Assembly (NCBI RefSeq): GCF_900112315.1
Contig: NZ_FOLL01000023.1
Coordinates: 1-62,773 of the forward strand
DNA from: Parapedobacter composti
Lineage (GTDB): Bacteria > Bacteroidota > Bacteroidia > Sphingobacteriales > Sphingobacteriaceae
Length of the DNA: 62,773 bases
Direction of reading: 5' to 3'
Below the pieces are notes generated by a model. It worked only from the letters and a program-made list of their open reading frames with translations. It searched no databases and was not told the DNA's origin. The first letter of the stretch is position 1; each line of letters begins with the position of its first letter. Of this stretch, positions 60,402 to 62,773 are shown one piece after another. A program made the translations under genes and the position numbers.

Positions 60402-60671
60402 ATGGCAACAATTGTTACTTATGACATTCCTTCAAAACATCGGGAATTAAAAGAAAGGATGTTTAACCTGGGATATAAGGACAGTTTCCCGGATGCTAAT
60501 AGGAAAATGGTTTATTTGCCAAACACAACCCTCTACCATCAGTCAAAAACAGCTGTTCAGGCGAAAGACGATGTAAAGGCAGCTTGCGTACTATTAGGCA
60601 CCAAACTACAACGATGTATAAGTAGCCAATTAGGTCCGGATTGGCCAGGAATATTTGGCGAGCCATTTTAG
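60402..60671 (+). CDS. 90-residue protein with Cas2/VapD-like look, first gene of the CBASS operon
   Basis: Start taken at the second ATG, MATIVTYDIPSKHRELKERM. A strand ending in YDIPS followed by a helix is the way Cas2/VapD ferredoxin-like proteins open. Then MVYLPNTTLYHQSK, a helix QAKDDVKAACVLLG and a C-terminal CISSQLGPDWPGIFGEPF with conserved-looking Trp, Pro and Gly. Seven nt separate it from capV, so co-translation is likely. No cas genes or repeats are nearby. I do not know a named family for it. Confidence 0.65.
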   Translation: MATIVTYDIPSKHRELKERMFNLGYKDSFPDANRKMVYLPNTTLYHQSKTAVQAKDDVKAACVLLGTKLQRCISSQLGPDWPGIFGEPF

Positions 60672-60678
60672 ATAGACC

Positions 60679-61698
60679 ATGAAGGAAAAGAAACAGTTTA
60701 AAATATTGTCCATCGACGGTGGCGGGATAAGGGGACTTATCCCAGCCAAAGTCCTTGCAGATTTGGAAGAAGAACTCAAAAAAGTAGAGCCAGAAAAAAA
60801 ACTTTATGAGCATTTCGACTTGATCTGTGGCACCTCCACTGGGGCTATACTGGCCATAGGAATTGCACTTGGGATTCCGACTCGGGAATTAGCCCACTTC
60901 TATGAGGAGAATGCCAAAACCATCTTTCCGAGATTCGTTTTCCGATGCTTACCGCGAAAAAGCAGGGCATTCGTCAATGCAATATACAGCAATAAGAAAT
61001 TGTTGAAAAAGCTGCGAGAAGTGTACGCAAAAGCAAACGACGGCAGTGACCCACTTTTGAATGACCTGCGGACCAACGTGTGCATCCCTACTTTTAACGG
61101 AAACGACGGTGCAATCAATGTGCTTAAAACCAAACACCATCCTGAATACCGAAGGGATTTTAAAATGCCGGCTTATCATGCAGCAATGTCGAGTGCTTCG
61201 GCACCTGTATACTTCCCACCGCACTCGTTCCAATTCAAGAATGAATTCGGTGAAGGCACCAACATTAATATGATTGACGGCGGTGTATTTGCCAACAACC
61301 CTTCATTAATCGGGATATTTGAAGCCACCGACAAATTGGGTATACCGATAGCAGATATTTCTCTGCTGTCGCTCGGTACAGGCCAAGGAAAGCAAATCAT
61401 CAAACGCTCGTGGAGGCCCAAGAACGTGTTTGATTGGTTATTCCCCAATCCAAAATTGGTAGACCTTGTCTTGGATACGCAGGCGCAGATTACCGAGCAA
61501 TACGTCCTTTTTCTCCAGCGCGCCTTGGAAAAAACCGGGCAAGCCTTCCAATACCTGCGGATACAGCATGACATGAAGGGTGATAACATTGAACTCAATG
61601 CATCAAAGAAAAAACACATCGATAGGATGAAAGCAATCGGTGAAGAACTTTCGAAAAACAAGATGACCGAAATACTGAAATTTTTGAATACAAAATAA
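60679..61698 (+). CDS. capV: CapV-like patatin phospholipase (CBASS effector)
   Basis: 339 residues. Oxyanion loop DGGGIRG (13-19), nucleophile Ser53 in GTSTG, catalytic Asp200 in DGG of MIDGGVFANNP. This is a patatin-like phospholipase with the layout of Vibrio CapV, which is activated by 3',3'-cGAMP and degrades the inner membrane to kill an infected cell. The gene is directly followed (1 nt) by a DncV-like nucleotidyltransferase, the same order as in the Vibrio operon. Confidence 0.92.
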   Translation: MKEKKQFKILSIDGGGIRGLIPAKVLADLEEELKKVEPEKKLYEHFDLICGTSTGAILAIGIALGIPTRELAHFYEENAKTIFPRFVFRCLPRKSRAFVNAIYSNKKLLKKLREVYAKANDGSDPLLNDLRTNVCIPTFNGNDGAINVLKTKHHPEYRRDFKMPAYHAAMSSASAPVYFPPHSFQFKNEFGEGTNINMIDGGVFANNPSLIGIFEATDKLGIPIADISLLSLGTGQGKQIIKRSWRPKNVFDWLFPNPKLVDLVLDTQAQITEQYVLFLQRALEKTGQAFQYLRIQHDMKGDNIELNASKKKHIDRMKAIGEELSKNKMTEILKFLNTK

Positions 61699-61699
61699 C

Positions 61700-62613
61700 A
61701 TGGCAGATTGCAATAATTTATTCCGACGCTACCATGGAGAAATCTCCATCGGTTCGGCCAAAAACAACAAAATGAAGGACTCAAAGGAGGGCCTTCGCAA
61801 GCGGATTAGAAAATGGTTTTCGGAAAATCATCCGGATTACAAGCCTTATTTCTACATCCAAGGTTCCTATAAAATGAAGAACGGCATCAGGACATCCGAG
61901 GACATCTGTGATTTGGATGATGGGATATATTTCTTCCGTGAGCCGGACGTATCTGCGTCAACCATCAAAGAGTGGGTGCGACAGGCAGTTGACGGTTATA
62001 CGGATACGCCCCCTGAAAACAGGAAGAAATGTGTGCGCTCCATTTTTGCTGGCGACTATGAGATAGATCATCCGGTATACTTAAAATAGAGGGCCAGGAA
62101 TACCAACTTGCCGTAAAAGGCATCGGATGGGAAGACAGCGACCCAAAGGCGCTGGTGGACTGGTTTGTCGAAAACAAGGATGAAGAAGGTCGGTTAGTCG
62201 GAGATGTCAAATACCTCAAAGGGTGGGCAGACGATAGGTCATTCAAAATGCCGAGTGGCTTAGCGCTGACCATATTGGCGACCAATGCCAAAAACAAAAT
62301 CGTACTTAACGAACGTGACGATATTACGCTGAGGGACATATTGAAGGAAATCAAAAAAGCACTTAACGTCAAATTCGAGTGCATTGTGCCAGCGATACCC
62401 TATGACGACCTGTTTGCGGACTTCGATGAGGACCGGAAAAATAAGTTTCTTTCAGCTCTGGACGACTTTATTATTGATGCAGACAAGGCGATACGTGAAA
62501 CCAACCAGTTAAGAGCAAGCCGACTTTGGCGCAAGCACCTTGGAGACCGGTTCCCATTAGGCGAGGACAACGAGGAAAATCATGCAGCGAGCAGTGCTGC
62601 AATCGGAGTGTAA
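61700..62613 (+). CDS. DncV-like CD-NTase, interrupted by a one-base frameshift
   Basis: Frame 1 of the gene (61700-62089) ends early after about 129 residues. The continuation lies in the -1 frame from 62086 to 62613; joined, the product is about 304 residues. Active site: Gly55-Ser56 (QGSYKM), Asp71 and Asp73 (CDLDDGIYF), Asp123 (EIDHPVY). The WEDSDPKALVDWF segment after the break matches DncV-type enzymes, which make 3',3'-cGAMP. The break is in a run of four A at 62083-62086; one more A would restore LKIEGQEYQ. It may be a mutation, an assembly error or a frameshift signal. Confidence 0.82.
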
Positions 62614-62620
62614 TCTTCCC

Positions 62621-62773
62621 TTAGCTAGCTACATTCAAAACTAAAGAATTCCAATCAGAATTGCTATTGCTATCCTGCTGGAATGTGGGAAACTCGGAGA
62701 GTTTTCCATATTTCAACAGGAACTCTGTCGGTGTCAACTGCCCCAGCGATGAATGTGGCCTTTCGTTATTGTA
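62621..62773 (-). CDS. IS3-family transposase, C-terminal fragment at the window edge
   Basis: Minus-strand reading from the right edge: YNNERPHSSLGQLTPTEFLL, then KYGKLSEFPTFQQDS and on to a stop at 62621-62623. YN..RPHSSLG.LTP.EF is the conserved end of the rve integrase domain of IS3/IS150-like elements. The gene runs off the window. Its stop is 7 nt from the CD-NTase stop, so the IS end lies at or within the 3' end of the CBASS gene. Confidence 0.9.
   Translation of the reverse strand, partial: YNNERPHSSLGQLTPTEFLLKYGKLSEFPTFQQDSNSNSDWNSLVLNVAS

Noticed and set aside
60402..60671. Calling the 90-residue protein a true Cas2
   Set aside because: No cas1 or repeat array, and several conserved-looking C-terminal residues do not fit Cas2; only a fold-level resemblance is claimed.
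1..62773. tRNA or rRNA genes
   Set aside because: No cloverleaf or conserved rRNA stretch was noticed in the intergenic regions.

Overview
The window looks like a chromosomal segment of a Bacteroidota bacterium, most likely Sphingobacteriaceae (Parapedobacter/Olivibacter-like; genus not provable from this sequence). The signs are a SusC/SusD pair with an ECF sigma/FecR switch, CarboxypepD_reg proteins, LytS/LytTR signalling, several promoter elements of the Bacteroidota type (TAnnTTTG, sometimes with an upstream TTG) and a lack of strong Shine-Dalgarno sequences. Most of the window is GC-balanced to GC-rich. The last ~5 kb (about 57.7 kb onward) is visibly AT-richer and looks acquired. No rRNA, tRNA or CRISPR array was seen.

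Layout. 0-12.4 kb: housekeeping and metabolism (TonB receptor tail, M1 peptidase, ArsC-like protein, dnaX with an in-frame minisatellite, LOG-family protein, ATP-cone/nuclease fusion, DinB-like protein, metA with the acetyl-CoA-type Glu111, a class A beta-lactamase, a Nei/Fpg glycosylase). 12.4-19 kb: a rearranged stretch with a LytS kinase / LytTR regulator / TlpA-thioredoxin operon surrounded by broken copies of its own genes and other gene tails. 19-27.1 kb: an electrophile/quinone-defence neighbourhood (NmrA-like oxidoreductase, NQO-like reductase, AraC regulator, pirin, Crp/Fnr regulator, azoreductase, porin-like protein, ArsR regulator, Old Yellow Enzyme). It carries a YodB/HxlR-type palindrome and a recurring FNR-like palindrome in front of three genes. 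27-37.1 kb: AlkC/AlkD-type repair protein, then a sigma-FecR-SusC-SusD-phosphodiesterase locus with a candidate antisense sRNA in the susC leader, then a phosphodiester glycosidase. 37-39 kb: stress flavoprotein, CrcB fluoride channel, HMA-AraC fusion regulator, small DUF2892 protein.

39.1-49.4 kb: a tightly overlapping Wzx/Wzy-type polysaccharide operon (flippase, five glycosyltransferases, polymerase, beta-helix protein, initiating sugar-phosphate transferase) followed by a GAF-LuxR regulator. 50.5-57 kb: FMN reductase plus MFS pump, then a second group of glycosyltransferases on the minus strand with an SDR and a PEBP-like protein, ending in a scar of gene fragments.

57.8-62.8 kb: a defence island. 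On the minus strand lies a three-gene unit: Xre-ImmA/IrrE peptidase, PIN-domain protein, four-TM membrane protein. Divergent from it is a CBASS-like operon: a 90-residue protein with a Cas2/VapD-like look, a CapV-type patatin phospholipase, and a DncV-like CD-NTase whose frame is broken by a single-base shift in an A-run right after the third catalytic Asp. An IS3-type transposase end sits 7 nt downstream. The most noteworthy items are this island, the candidate susC-leader antisense RNA, and the two operator families in the redox cluster.
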